Below are positions 33,690 to 45,169 of a stretch of 64,000 nucleotides of DNA, one piece after another. The stretch's first letter is position 1; each line of letters opens with the position of its first letter. The translations under genes were made by a program, and so were the position numbers. The notes beneath the pieces are model-generated. The model did no database searches. It saw nothing but the letters and a program-made list of their open reading frames with translations, and had not been told where the DNA came from. Source of the stretch: Neonectria sp. B-13 (Eukaryota > Ascomycota > Sordariomycetes > Hypocreales > Nectriaceae); assembly GCA_002682825.1 (NCBI GenBank), contig NOKP01000029.1, forward strand, positions 310,001 through 374,000. The letters are read 5' to 3'.

Positions 33690-36600
33690 TCAAAACCCCC
33701 ATTGGTTGCACCAGTTCCTCATCAAGTCTGCCGTCACAGGCCCAGCCTTCAGAACCGTAGGGCTATGCTTCGTTGTCCTCTCCATTTCGAAATCCATGTG
33801 CCTGGCATGACCCTCTCCCGCCTCATGGGTCGTGCGCATGGCTCGATACGTGTCCAGGAGCTTGATTCCAGGGTTCTTACTCACGTCCGTCGTCGTCTCC
33901 GAGCTCTTTTCCAGAGCGGTAACCCAATCCTCTAAACTGACAAGATTATGGATGCGATCCCCGTAATACTCCTTCAGGACCCGCGCCATTTCTCCCCACT
34001 GCGTCTTCGCGGGGTTGACGCCGTGGAAATAGCCAGATATGTTAGATATCGGCACTTCGAAGTTGACGCCGGCAACATCAAGGATGAGTCCCGCCACGTC
34101 TTCGACTGGCAACCAGTCCACCGTCTCCTGCACACCTAAGCTCTGGGGCAACACGCCCATATGCAACGAGCTCGCAATTAGACTGGGCAAATACTCTTGC
34201 CGATTCCATACTCCCTGCCGGCTCCGGGGGCCAGCAATCTGACCCACCCGCACAGATGCCGTCGGTATTCCAGAGCGGTCCGCGGCTTCATCCAAAATGA
34301 GGCTGCCCAATAGCTTGGAGCGTCCATATCCCATCTGAGGCAGCGTCAGGTCAGTCAGCCTTTTTTCTGGAATAGGCGGTCGAGCCGTCCAGCCATCCAC
34401 TGTGCCGATGCTGGATACGAACACCACCGGCACGCGCTTAGCTGCCCTGCTCGCTAGATCGACCAAGTGCCGTACACCACGGATATATGGCTCGAAGGAA
34501 GCGACACTGAAGTTGAAGTTGACCGGCCATGCACTGTGGATGATGCGGTCGGCCGAAACGAGCAACTCGTCATATCGGGACTCAATGAGACCAAGGTGTG
34601 GGAGTGAGAGGTCGACGCCAAAGAAGTCTACCTTGGACAGGTCTATATTCAGGCCGCGAGACGCGTTGATAGCAGGCTGACGCGAGCGACCACCATCGTC
34701 GCCCCGGTTGAGGGCGATGACCTTCTTCACGTTAGGGGACGAACAGAGCTGGTCAAGCAGGTGAGTCCCCAGTGAGCCTGTAGTGCCGGTGATAACAATG
34801 GTTTGACCTTCATACAATGGATCAGGTTTCTCTGTGTTTGGCGCGGGAAGATGTTCCGTGTATTTCGAGAGGAGTTGTTCCATAACCTTGATCTCTTGAC
34901 TGTCGTGGTCTTTGTCTGCCTCACCATCCTTGTGAAGAATGGTCTGAAGTTGCTTAGATAGTAGTCTTGGCGTCGGACTCCCGTAGATGATCCGTGGAGC
35001 CACGGCAGTTGGGTTGACGTCAACACCAGCGGCTTCAAGACCCGAACGAAGCATCTTCGTGATGGAGATGACTTGCAACGAGTCTACTCCGGCGCTGAAG
35101 AAGTCCGTGTCCGGCCCAAGGTTCTGCAGACCGAATGTCGTTGTTAACAGGTCAATGATAGATTGGACCAGGGTATCTTCGCTGTCGAGGTCAAGAGAGA
35201 AGGACCCATGATATCCTGCTGCATCAGCTTTTCGGTATAACCCATCGATATCATCCTTGTACTCTTTCAACGTTGGACCCCGCTGAATAGTGCCCTTGGG
35301 CGCCCGTAGGAACGGCTTGGTGGGGTTTGCCAGGGCAATGAAGTTCCGCACAATGCGGCCGTGGGCGACGGTGACTTTGTTGACCTCCTCGACAAGTGGC
35401 CATATATCATCAATGAGCGCTTCTGCCTCGGCGTCATCCCTCGGTAGAACCGCAGGCTCGACGATCAGTGCCGGCTGAAACCTATCCTGACCGACCACGA
35501 GGGCTCCCTTGACAGCCGGGTGGCTCGCGATAGTTTCCTCCATGGACGTAGGGTTGAGCTTCTCTCCGTTGGAGAAGACGATGGTGTTGTCGGCGCGGCC
35601 ATGATAAATCCAGTGATCTGGCAGTGTGGGGTGCGCTTTATACAGATCTCCTGTCGACCACTCCGTCGCATCCGGGAATGTGTAGAACACAGTCTGCTGA
35701 CCTGGATCTTGGGGATTCTTCCGGGCGACGACAAGCTCATACACTCCACTCTCCCATTCAATAGGACGCCAATCGGCGCCCATAATTTCGCTGCTGATTA
35801 TGAAATATTGCCAGAGCTCAGGGTTGCTTTGATGATAGAGCGGGTAGGGGAAATATCTGTGCATCGGTCAGTCGACGCTACTTTCCCAGCACACGGGTTA
35901 CTCACTCAGTAGATGAAATCAGATTGCAGAGTGTCACGCCTTCAGCAGTGAGCTTCTTGCCAGCGTCGCGCGATAAGTTTCCTAAGCACTGTAAGCTCCT
36001 GAACGTTTTGCTTGTATGAAATGAATCAAAGGACTCACCTCCAGCAAAGGCGAGAAATGCGAGTTCCTTGGAGAGGCGTACGCCTTCTTCGCTGAGACTT
36101 AGCTCTTCAATGATTGAAGGTGGCAGAATAGCGGCATTGACTCCCGCATGGGCCAAACACTCAATGGCTAGGTCTGAGCTCAAAGGCTTTTCGGGAATTC
36201 CTAGTGCCACTGGTACTTCATAGTAGATGGCCATCGTCACCAACAACGCGATGCCGGCGGCATGAAACATGGGCATAGGGAGAAACATCCTCTGGGCACG
36301 TTCCTTCCAAACTCGCCCCATGGGATACGCTCCATTGTACTTTGGCATGTGGGGGAACAAGTCGGCCATGGCAAAACTGCCTTGACGCATCGTGATCGGT
36401 TTGGGAAAACCCGTTGAGCCACTTGTATGAAGTACAACCAACGGATCCCATCTTGCCTCATCAAAGGGCTTGCTGTACGGGAACGAGGACGGCGTGGAGG
36501 AGAGCCAGACGTCCGCACTTGGGACTTCGGTGGACTGCATCTCGCGCTCGCGAAGCCAAGGCTGGACGGTCGACCGATACTGGCTGGCGAACCACACAGC

Positions 36601-36984
36601 ATGGCAGTCGGTGGCCTCCAAGAGAGACAGCTGGCCTTCTAAGCTGTTACGGGGCGAGATGAAAAGTGCCTTGTACCCGGCCTTGACACAGGCCAGCATG
36701 ATGATGACATAGCGAGCATCGTTGGGCCCCATGTACGCCAGGGTCGGGAACTTGTCTCGCTGCGGTTGCTTCTGTAGGTAGCTGAGCCTCCTGCTGACCT
36801 CATGGGCAACATGGTTGATGGCGTTGGAGAGTTGCCCAAAGGTGATGGGCTTCCATCCTTCACTGGGTACGCTGGATTGCGGTACGAAGATGAAAGGACG
36901 CGAAGGGTCGGTCTTGGCAATGTGGTCGACGATGTCGACTAAGAGGCGGTGGCCCGGCTGGTCTGACTTGGTCTTTGCCGCCAT
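33690..36984 (-). CDS. NRPS-like adenylate-forming reductase (A-T-R)
   Basis: Exons 36039-36984, 35906-35981 and 33690-35856 join in frame to 1062 residues. The adenylation domain (about 15-480) has core A3 HTSGSTGFPKP, the FAGG-NLS junction across intron 1, the STE motif at intron 2 and STGDLYK / IVFSNGEKLNP downstream. The carrier domain (about 560-640) has the phosphopantetheine Ser in AGVDSLQ. The reductase domain (about 690-1060) has the NADPH loop TGTTGSLG and the YGRSK catalytic dyad. Such enzymes activate a carboxylic acid, load it on the carrier and release it as an aldehyde or alcohol (aryl acid reductases, Lys2-like). It stands alone here, apart from a P450 relic 1.4 kb upstream. 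Substrate unknown. Confidence 0.93.
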
Positions 36985-38357
36985 CGTGAGGTAAAGGGTA
37001 TAAATGAGTTCAAGGATTTTTCGATGACAAGTTGAAACCTTTCGCTAGAAGAGCTGGGAGGAATGATGGTTTGCTGGGCTGTTTGTGAAGCTTTTCTCAG
37101 AGGCAACACAGAGCCTTTTATGTGATTCTGGACCATTATCTCTATCGTGTCCTGTGTAACGAGAAAATTAATTTCGCCGGTTCACCCGTAGATTGATTGC
37201 AACTGTCTATAGAACGGATGAGCCGGCTGTCGTCCATCGGCGTTACTATCGAGCCCTTCGCTCGGCAGTTCAGCTCGGGTAGATCCGCGTGCGTCACTAG
37301 CCGCCGAGATTTTAAATAACACGTTTGAGGAGGCAATTCATGCGGCTTGACCGGTGCAGCGATCTACAACATGGCCCACAACGAACCGAGCGATCTTACG
37401 TTAAATCGGGAGAAACGGCACCCGCATGCAGCACACAGCATTACCACCGAAACAGAACATGCCTTCCTGAAGACGTAGGCATAGTTTAAACGTTTCAGTA
37501 TGTAGCATATGAGTTGACACTACCTTCGGTATTCCTCTCCATTTCAATACCATCTTTGATGCCACGTTGAGACCTCCTTTAAATTAGTTCACCTAGGTCC
37601 CGCTATGACATGTATATTTGGAAGGCCCCTCGGCGACATGCTTCTCCAGTTTTCTAATCTAGATGCCGAGAGAAATGCGAGGTTGGGGAATCCACTTGTG
37701 GCAATGCAGCTATGACGTCTTCATATCTCAGTTCTCGGCATAACGATCGGTGATCCCGCTCAGCGTCGCAGCCTAGCTGTTTTGAATTATGGTAATGAGA
37801 GATAAGGATACGTGACTGGTTTGGTGAGACAACCAACTGCGCCTGCTAGTGGCTGTGCGTGTTTAATTGAGGCTCATGAATATATGTAACATAGTCTATT
37901 AAATTACTCATTCTAGCAAGCTACTACTTGACAGTGTGTGGGCTTATTATGAATGCTAATTTACGAATTTTGCTAGATGTATCATGCTATACTTATCGTT
38001 CTCGCAGGTATGCCAGATCCAATGGTCTACAAAAAGAATTGCTTGTTCATTGAGCATTTGCAAATTCGCTCATAATGCCACACCCTTTATGGGAAGCCTT
38101 CCTACAGGTTAGGCATTTAGCTTCGCTCGCCCTTAGCCAAGTCGCATGTCAATCAGAGTCCTAATCTGCTGACCAACCTGTGATAGGAAACAGGTATCGA
38201 GGGATAGACTGGTAGCTACGGGACTCCTTCTGTCGAGACTGGTGACGGCACAAAATGCAGCAAAGTATTTGTCCGCCTCTGAATTAAGTCGCCGGCATGT
38301 CTCTCCGTGACTTGTGAATGTATCTAACCCGCGCTTCTATTTTGGTGACCTGTCACG
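36985..38357. other. Intergenic upstream of the NRPS-like gene
   Basis: About 1.37 kb with no supportable gene. It contains the NRPS-like promoter region. Confidence 0.45.
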
Positions 38358-38651
38358 ATGCTAGAAGCTGAGAAATTGTGTCTCCTCCTGGCGGCCGTTT
38401 CCGCTTGGATTGTCGTCAACATAGTCAAAGGTATTTTCGCGGCGGGCGTTCGGGACATTCCTGAACTGATTCTCGCCAATTTTTAGAATCTCTGCAGGTT
38501 TTTCGATGTTTCCAAGGGCTACAATCATGCACCACTCGTCAAACTACACGATGACTGCGGAAATAACGTACAGTTTGGTCCTCGGATAGTCAGCGTTCGA
38601 AACTCGAAGGACCTGAACAAAATCTATGGACTTAAAGGCGGATTCGTCCAG
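38358..38651 (+). pseudogene. Cytochrome P450 relic, N-terminal fragment
   Basis: A start codon and membrane anchor (LCLLLAAVSAWIVVNIV) are followed by a possible intron (about 38431-38487). Then comes a frame reading RFFDVSKGYNHAPLVKLHDD and FGPRIVSVRNSKDLNKIYG. The latter is the N-terminal beta-sheet region of fungal P450s (usually FGP-x-VRI.., kIYG). The anchor exon and the second piece do not share a frame, the proline-rich hinge is absent, and no heme-binding region follows. So it is a truncated gene remnant, divergent from the NRPS-like gene. Confidence 0.7.
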
Positions 38652-38951
38652 GTGTGCTACTCTCATAAGAATTAGAATGTGGGAGCGAACGAATCAAACC
38701 TTCCAACAGGAATAATGACGAATTTCAAGAGGTCATTCGAGGTGTGGATATTTGAACACAGTAATTCCTAGGGTGATCTTGAAAAGAGGAATACGAAGGC
38801 ATAGCAGCAAATATTTAGGAGTTGAACAATGCTAGCTGACCTCGAACATAGTAACTATTTTAGTAGAAGTGTAGGCACGCAACTATTGAAGCATGTCTGC
38901 AATAGCCGCTTAATGAAATGAAGCACCAAAACTCTCGTGGACTACCCCCAA

Positions 38952-40557
38952 TCAGGCCGACTCCTTGTGCTCAGATCCACCCAAGGTGTTCTCGGGGTCT
39001 TTGGCAGAAACGCCATACTCATCCACCTCCTCCGTAAAGCCGAACTGCTTGCCTTTCTTCTCAGGTCCTAGGAAAGTGACGAGGAAAACCAATCCAGTAC
39101 AAGCACCAAGGAATGCACAAATAACCACGGCATAATTGTATCTCTTCAGGCCCGTGGCCGTGGGCTCGAGGGGATAATACTTTTCCCCGATCATTGACTG
39201 GATAGTGGCAGCCGGGCTTGATGCGAGGTTTCCAAGCTGATACGCGGTACCGACGACAAACGTTCGGATAGGGCCGGGAGACAACTCCATAAGATGAGAG
39301 GGAATGACTCCAAAAGCGCCCTGGATGAAGAACTGGAGGAAGAACGCGCACGCGGCAACCGCTGGGGTTGTCACGTAAGTGTAGGGGTATATCAGGGCTC
39401 CGGCGCACACGCAGGACACCATGATTGTCAGACGTCGACCGAAGATCTCGGAGAGGTAGCCAACGAAGATAGCTCCGCTGATGGCACCGCAGTTCGCAAT
39501 GACTTGGGTGATGGTCATCTCATTGGGAGTGAACTCGAATTGGTTGAGAAGCATCGTGGGGTAGAAATCCTGCGCACCGTGGGCCTGTTGGGTGGATTGG
39601 TTAAGTCTGAAGCCATCTCAATAGCATCAGGAAGTTGGACTTACCATGAAGTTGAAACCGGCCATCAGCAAGACCATGTATACCAGCGTCAACCAGTGAT
39701 GTTTGATAGCCTGGCCTGCCTGGTGAACAAAGCCGCTCGTAGCAGCCGAGGCATTCTGTCGCACAATCTCCCGCTCGCGATACGCCTGGGTCTCCGGGAG
39801 GTAATATCTCCAGATGATGATGAAGACAGGAGGACAGGCGCTGAACCAGAACAGAGGCCGCCAGGTGTGAGACGTCGTGTTCACCAGCGCACGCGCAAAG
39901 GCAGTAGTGCACAAATAGCCGACGGGGTAACCTGCCTGAAAGAGCCCTGACATTACACCGCGAGCTGCTTCAGGGCAATCCTCAAGGGCAGTTGCCACGG
40001 CGTTTCCGTAGAGACCGCCCATGGCGACACCGAAGAGAGCTCGGCAGGCAAGGAACTCGCCGTACGTGTTGCAGAAGCCGGTGCCGAGTTCAAGGACGAT
40101 GAAGAGGACATTGTTGAAGATGAAGGGCCACTTGCGGCCGAATCGGTCGGACCAGATGCCGAAGACAATGGCGCCAACGGATCGGAACATTAGCACCAGC
40201 GTGATGCCCCATGTAATTTCTGAGTTTTTCTTGTTGAACTCCTTTGCCAGAGGAGTTATAGTCAAGCTGACGGTGAAGAAGTCAAAGGCATCGATAACCC
40301 AGGCGCACCAAGCACACTATATCAACTTCTGTTAGAGAAAGTGCGGAAATGGAAGGGATGGGCAAGCATACCATGAAGAAGGTCCATTGCTCGCGGTTGA
40401 GCATTCGCATCGCCGCTATCGGACTGATGACCTTGTCCATCGGCGGCTTCAGAGTTGAGAAGCGCGAAGAAAGGTATTGACCAGCCGACATCTTGACATT
40501 CGGCTCAATGAGGCCCGCCATGTGTGTGATTTCGTGTTTCTCTCGTTGGATGGACAT
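38952..40557 (-). CDS. MFS transporter, JEN1/sialate:H+ symporter-like carboxylate carrier
   Basis: Exons 40372-40557, 39645-40316 and 38952-39584 join in frame, each intron in phase 0, to 496 residues. The first helix contains AWCAWVIDAFDFFTVSLT. The helix 2-3 loop is WSDRFGRKWPF, the MFS signature. Other marks are RALFGVAMGGLYGNA and LPETQAY, and GYLSEIFGRRLTI occurs in the second half. This layout fits fungal JEN1-like proton symporters for lactate, pyruvate or other short carboxylates. The C-terminal tail is acidic. It is divergently paired with the SDR gene over a 685-bp shared promoter that carries the cluster's recurrent CGGACTATGT element. Inferred role: uptake or export of an acidic substrate of the adjacent pathway. 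Confidence 0.92.
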
Positions 40558-40870
40558 GTTGAGACTGTGAATCTTGTTGAGAGTAGCTGTGTAATATCAC
40601 AATGAACGGACAAACGACGTGGTTCATATAGCTCTCCAATAATGAGCCTGGCCAAGCGAGATGCATTTCTCGAAGTCCAGCTGAATGTTGACAACACCAA
40701 CTCCTGCCAGACGATGGTCCAAAACCAACCCATGAGACCAGTCATCCATCACCAAACCCGGGGCACCCCCAGATTCGCGGGGTAATGGGGGCAAGCTAGT
40801 GCGGATAAGCTTATGATCAATTCATACTAGTCCTGTGGTGTCGTTAATCATCTCGAACAGCCACGGTACG

Positions 40871-40909
40871 TCGGACTATGTGTCCCGGATGAGATACGCC
40901 GGATGAGAT
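40871..40909 (+). promoter_or_regulatory. Candidate regulator site: CGGACTATGTG plus paired CCGGATGAGAT
   Basis: At 40872 the string CGGACTATGTG matches the element found upstream of other genes of the cluster. Immediately after it CCGGATGAGAT occurs twice in direct orientation (40885-40895 and 40899-40909, 14 bp apart). CGG half-sites are what Zn2Cys6 proteins bind. It lies between the divergent carrier and SDR genes, about 315-370 bp from each start codon. A palindrome ATAAGCTTAT is at 40805-40814. Confidence 0.5.
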
Positions 40910-41242
40910 GAGATGACTATGTAAAGGACGCCTCGTTGGACTACCCCACCCCCAACTCCCCACAAACTGATTGGATTCTCCAGCTAGACTCGACTGGGAG
41001 ATCGCTTCCTAAGATTCGGAGTAGAGACACATTGACTCATGTGACTCTGCATGCATAACTCCAATTGCTTCTGTAATCACGCCCCCAGATATCCTGGCTG
41101 ACGTAGGTCTCCCCCAACCTTTAATTTCTCCTTTTCACATTTATTAGAAGGTTGACTGCGTTCTCTCTCCTCGGCAGCCTCTCATATCGATAATTGAGCC
41201 ATTAGATCCCACGCGACTCTAAAGAATACCCAATTGATCAGC

Positions 41243-42156
41243 ATGGCCTCCCCAGCAACAGCCCCCACTCCCAATGTACCAGCCCTTGAGCTCTTCTCCC
41301 TGAAGGGCAAGAACGCGCTCATCACGGGAGGATCTCGAGGCATCGGCGCCGCGATGGCTCATGCTCTCGCCGACGCCGGAGCATCACTCTGCATCGCCCA
41401 GCGCGATATCAGTAACACCACCACAGCTGACGCTATTCGCGCCAAGGGCACCAGAGTGGAAATTGTGCCCTGCGACCTCACCAAAATGGAGGATGCCAAG
41501 AGCGTGTTTCAAAAAGCGCTGGATGTCATGGATGATCGGATTGATATCTTGATCAACTGCGGCGGGCTGCTGAAGCGAAAGGAGTCGGTCTTGGTTACCG
41601 AGGAGGAATGGGATAGCGTGAGATTGTCCTCAACACACTCGGAACACTACGTTTCACTGACAACAAGTGATCAGGTTATCGATGTCAACCTAAAAGCGCT
41701 CTTCTTCGTCAGCCAGTCAGCAGGTCGACACATGATCCCCCGAAAGACAGGAAAAATTGTCAACGTTGCGTCGATTAACAGCTTCATCGGCGGCGAAATC
41801 GTTGCCTCTTATGCCGCATCTAAGGGAGCCGTGTCGCAGCTGACCAAGGCGCTCAGCAACGAGTGGGCAAAGTACAACATCCAAGTCAACGCCATTGCGC
41901 CGGGCTCTATTGCCACAGACATGTGAGTAACTCCCACTGAGTCTTTGGTGGTGAACCACTCTAACAGACTTTTCACAGGAACACGGACCTTCGATCGGAT
42001 CCCCAGCAGTATGCGTCTCGAATCTCGCGATGTCCGGCCGGGCGATGGGGCGCGCCGGCTGACTTTGCTGGACCGGCTTTGTTTTTGTGTAGCAATGCGA
42101 GCCAATACGTGACGGGAGAGGTGCTTGTTGTTGACGGTGGGTATTTGGGACGGTGA
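41243..42156 (+). CDS. Short-chain dehydrogenase/reductase
   Basis: Exons 41243-41617, 41675-41922 and 41979-42156 join in frame to 266 residues. The frame is open nine bases upstream, but the first ATG is at 41243. The coenzyme loop TGGSRGIG is at residues 31-38. The active site has the Ser in VNVASINS and YAASK. The PG-SIATDMNTDL block spans intron 2, and the C-terminal VVDGGY motif is present. Classical SDRs of this type oxidise sugar acids, polyols or cyclitols (2-deoxy-gluconate dehydrogenase-like) or reduce ketoacyl groups; sequence alone does not decide. Position in the cluster with a second dehydrogenase and a dehydroquinase favours a catabolic alcohol dehydrogenase (inference). Confidence 0.92.
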
Positions 42157-42512
42157 TAGCTTACCTACTATGTATGGGAGAGATATTGATGAAACATGGA
42201 TAAATTTCATTGCTCAGTTGATGTTTGCGACAGTCAAGTGCAGGCTGGGCTTTGTGCTGTAAATGGCCTTCCATTAAGATCTCAAGGCACTTGATTGAAC
42301 AAATGGTTGGCTCTCTCATTGTATGCTTGATGGTCTGTCTAACAACAGTCTAACATAACTAATTCGTGTTTAAACCTGTCAACTTGTATTGTGAGTGTAG
42401 CTTGGCACACTAAAACTGGTAGAGATATACAGCTCTGACACAAAAGGCAGAAGCATATGCCATTGATGAATTTACACATCTAATTGTCATTCTAACTAGG
42501 AGTCTATCCTAT

Positions 42513-43676
42513 TTACTCGAGCTTGGGAACATCCACCCACGCCCGCTTCTCCCAGCTCTGGATACCCAGCTCAGTCAGTTGCACTCCCTTAGCACCCTCC
42601 AACAGGCTGTGCTTCCACGGCTCGTCCTTGACTACGTGCCGCAGGAACATCTCCCATTGCACCTTGAAGGCGTTGTCAAAGTCCTGGTAATCGGGTACGC
42701 GAGACCAGCCGTCCGAGTACTTGATGGGCGAGTCCACGTCGGGATTCCACGTCGGTCTTGGCGTCTGGCTCTCGTGCTGGGCAACGCAGTCACGAAGACC
42801 AGCTACAGCGCTGCCCTTTGTGCCGTCAACTTGGATGGTCAAGAGGTCGTCGCGACGTACGCGAACAGTCCACGAGGAGTTGAAGTGTACGATAACGCCG
42901 TTCTCAAGCTCGAACGTGGCGTATGCCGAGTCGTCAGCTGTGCACTTGTACGTATTTCCCTGCTCATCCACACGCTCCTTGACATGAGTTCGGCCAGTGC
43001 AAGTCAACGATTGAATGTCTCCAAACAAGTTCTGAATGACGTATTGCCAATGGCACAGCATGTCGCTGATGATGCCGCCATCGTCCTCCTTGCGGTAGTT
43101 CCAGCTGGGACGCTGCGGCGCCACGGGGCCTTTTCCATCAAAGACCCAGTAGCCGAACTCGCCGCGAACAGACAGGATCTCGCCGAAGAAGCCGCTGTCG
43201 ATGAGAGTACGCAGCTTGACGAGACCAGGCAGCCAGAGCTTATCCTGGACGACACCGTTCTTGACACCAGCGGCAACGGCAGTCTTGTACAGGTCGTAAG
43301 CCTGCTCCGACGACACGGCGATGGGCTTCTCGCAGTAGACGTGCTTGCCCTTGGCGATGGCCTTCTTGACGGCGTCGGAACGGCGGCCGGTAGTCTGGGC
43401 GTCGAAGTATATGATGTTGTGAGGATCATCGAGACAGGCGTCCAGATCGGTGGAAGACCGCGTGATGCCGTGGGCCTGGCAGAGGTCTCGCAGCTTGAGA
43501 GGATTGCGCCCGACGAGGATTGGATCAGGCATGATGATCTCTCCGTCGGCGAGCTTCAAGCCGCCCTCGTTGCGGATGGCGCAGATTGAGCGGATGAGGT
43601 GCTGGTTGGTGCCCATGCGGCCGGTGACACCGTTCATGATGATGCCGACATTGTGGACGGTAGGCTGTGCGGCCAT
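42513..43676 (-). CDS. Gfo/Idh/MocA-family oxidoreductase
   Basis: Single-exon protein of 387 residues. The frame extends 35 codons further upstream but starts there at GTG, so the first ATG (43676, MAAQPTVHNVG) is chosen. The N-terminal Rossmann domain has GVTGRMG, an unusual but usable dinucleotide loop. The signature GKHVYCEKPIAVS lies near residue 125, with the catalytic-region Lys of EKP. The C-terminal alpha/beta domain contains DDGGIISDMLCHWQY, a metal- and substrate-site His region. Members oxidise sugars, inositols or amino-sugar derivatives with NAD(P). It is divergent from the dehydroquinase gene. A role on a polyol or quinate-like substrate is inference. Confidence 0.92.
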   Translation of the reverse strand: MAAQPTVHNVGIIMNGVTGRMGTNQHLIRSICAIRNEGGLKLADGEIIMPDPILVGRNPLKLRDLCQAHGITRSSTDLDACLDDPHNIIYFDAQTTGRRSDAVKKAIAKGKHVYCEKPIAVSSEQAYDLYKTAVAAGVKNGVVQDKLWLPGLVKLRTLIDSGFFGEILSVRGEFGYWVFDGKGPVAPQRPSWNYRKEDDGGIISDMLCHWQYVIQNLFGDIQSLTCTGRTHVKERVDEQGNTYKCTADDSAYATFELENGVIVHFNSSWTVRVRRDDLLTIQVDGTKGSAVAGLRDCVAQHESQTPRPTWNPDVDSPIKYSDGWSRVPDYQDFDNAFKVQWEMFLRHVVKDEPWKHSLLEGAKGVQLTELGIQSWEKRAWVDVPKLE

Positions 43677-44108
43677 TGCGAGGGAGCTTGGTGAAGTGAA
43701 GCTTGAGAAAGCTGTTGTTGATTGTCTTGACACGAGTGTTGAAGAAATGGCGGTATTCTGGGTGTACAGTCCGTCATACACAAGAAAATGCCCTGGTTTA
43801 AATTATTTGAGTGAACTGAAGTGATTGAATCATTTTAAAGAGCAAAACTACGCCGGCATCACGCTTGATTTAGCTGTCGACAAGTCCTCGTTGCTCTCCG
43901 AGCTTCCCCGCTCGACTGATTATCGCGGCCCCGCCTCCACACTCCAAGTCCGCATCCCGGCGTCCAAACCCACGATCAAGAACACATGACGGAGTCGATA
44001 TTCGTCAAGCTTCTTGGGGGTTGGGGGCTCAGGAGCTTCCTTTGGTCGAATATCCTCACATGACACTGCGTACTCTCCTCTGCGCCATCTGGTTCCTCCT
44101 CTTCCGCG

Positions 44109-44140
44109 TCGGACCATGTCTCGGACTATGTCTCGGACAC
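44109..44140 (+). promoter_or_regulatory. Candidate regulator site: tandem TCGGACYATGTC
   Basis: Two perfect tandem copies of the 12-mer TCGGACYATGTC (44109-44120, 44121-44132) are followed by a partial third, TCGGACAC. They lie between the divergent Gfo/Idh and dehydroquinase genes, about 310 bp from the dehydroquinase start. The same core CGGACNATGT occurs at 40872 and 48549, with a variant at 47710. Confidence 0.6.
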
Positions 44141-44437
44141 ACAAACTGCGAAGTGGCTGCCCCCCAATAATGGCCCCAAGCCACATTGAGCAAGCATCAT
44201 TCGTAGTTGCAACTGGGGGCGGGGAAGATGCACGCGTGCCTCGTGTGGGGTAGACTGCCACTTCAAGCACCAATATCCGAGTGCTCGCCGTTACGGCTCC
44301 GTCGGATATAACACTGGCATGTTTCGTACTCTGCATGCTCAATCAATCACATCATCCTCAGTCAACTCCTCATCCGTGTCCACGGAAATTCACTTTCTCC
44401 CTCATAAACACCACCCTTTGAACTATTGCAGCCCAAA

Positions 44438-45026
44438 ATGCGTGACGGAAAGAAGACCGTCCTGGTCATCAACGGCCCCAACCTCAACCTCCTCGGCACT
44501 CGCGAGCCTCAGATATACGGCCATGAAAGCTTGTCTGATGTCGAGGCCGCCGGCAAGAAGCAGGGCGAGGACCTGAAAGCCACCGTTGACTTCTTCCAAA
44601 GGCACGTCGCCACGCACCAACAGCATAACTTGCACTCTAGCTAACGTCATAGCGCAGTAACTGGGAAGGCGCCATTGTCGATAAAATCCAAGAAGCTAGG
44701 ACTGACGGGACTGATGGCATTGTCATAAACCCCGGTGGCTTCACTCACACCTCGGTCGCGATTCGAGACGCGCTACTTGGCGTGGAAATCCCGTTCATCG
44801 AGCTTCACGTGTCCAACATCCACGCACGGGAAGAATGGCGGCATCACTCGTACTTCTCCGACAAGGCCAAAGCAATTATTGTAAGTACCATCTAGTGAGA
44901 CATCCCAAATACGCCGGACTCATCTAACTGTGATTACAGGTTGGTTGCGGCGCAGCTGGATACGGCTACTCGATCGAGCATGTCGTGAACAAGTTTCCCG
45001 AGAGACCAGATGTCAGCTCAAAATAA
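44438..45026 (+). CDS. Type II 3-dehydroquinate dehydratase (catabolic)
   Basis: Exons 44438-44601, 44658-44880 and 44940-45026 join in frame to 157 residues, the usual length. It dehydrates 3-dehydroquinate to 3-dehydroshikimate. Family motifs are [17 protein letters not shown] (with the catalytic Arg and Tyr), QSNWEG assembled across intron 1, [27 protein letters not shown] with the catalytic His, and [12 protein letters not shown]. Intron 1 must use a GC donor (GCACGT) with branch AGCTAAC to rebuild QSNWEG; no GT donor does so. The in-frame TTG four codons upstream of the ATG is ignored. In fungi this class is the quinate-degradation enzyme (qa-2/qutE type), separate from AROM. It converges on the Zn2Cys6 gene, 143 bp apart. 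Confidence 0.95.
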
Positions 45027-45169
45027 GTGGGTATAAAGTTCTCTGATGAATGAGAAAATGTCAAGAATTAAATGAGGGGACATATATGCTATAGAATACA
45101 AGTGCATGATTAAACCTGCTCGGCAGATTAAAGCTCCGAAGGCTCCCAATTGCCCACCGCTGAATGCCG

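Noticed and set aside
42579..43589. 336-codon plus-strand open frame
   Set aside because: Entirely antisense to the Gfo/Idh/MocA gene, whose motifs are clear; a mirror frame caused by GC-rich codon use.
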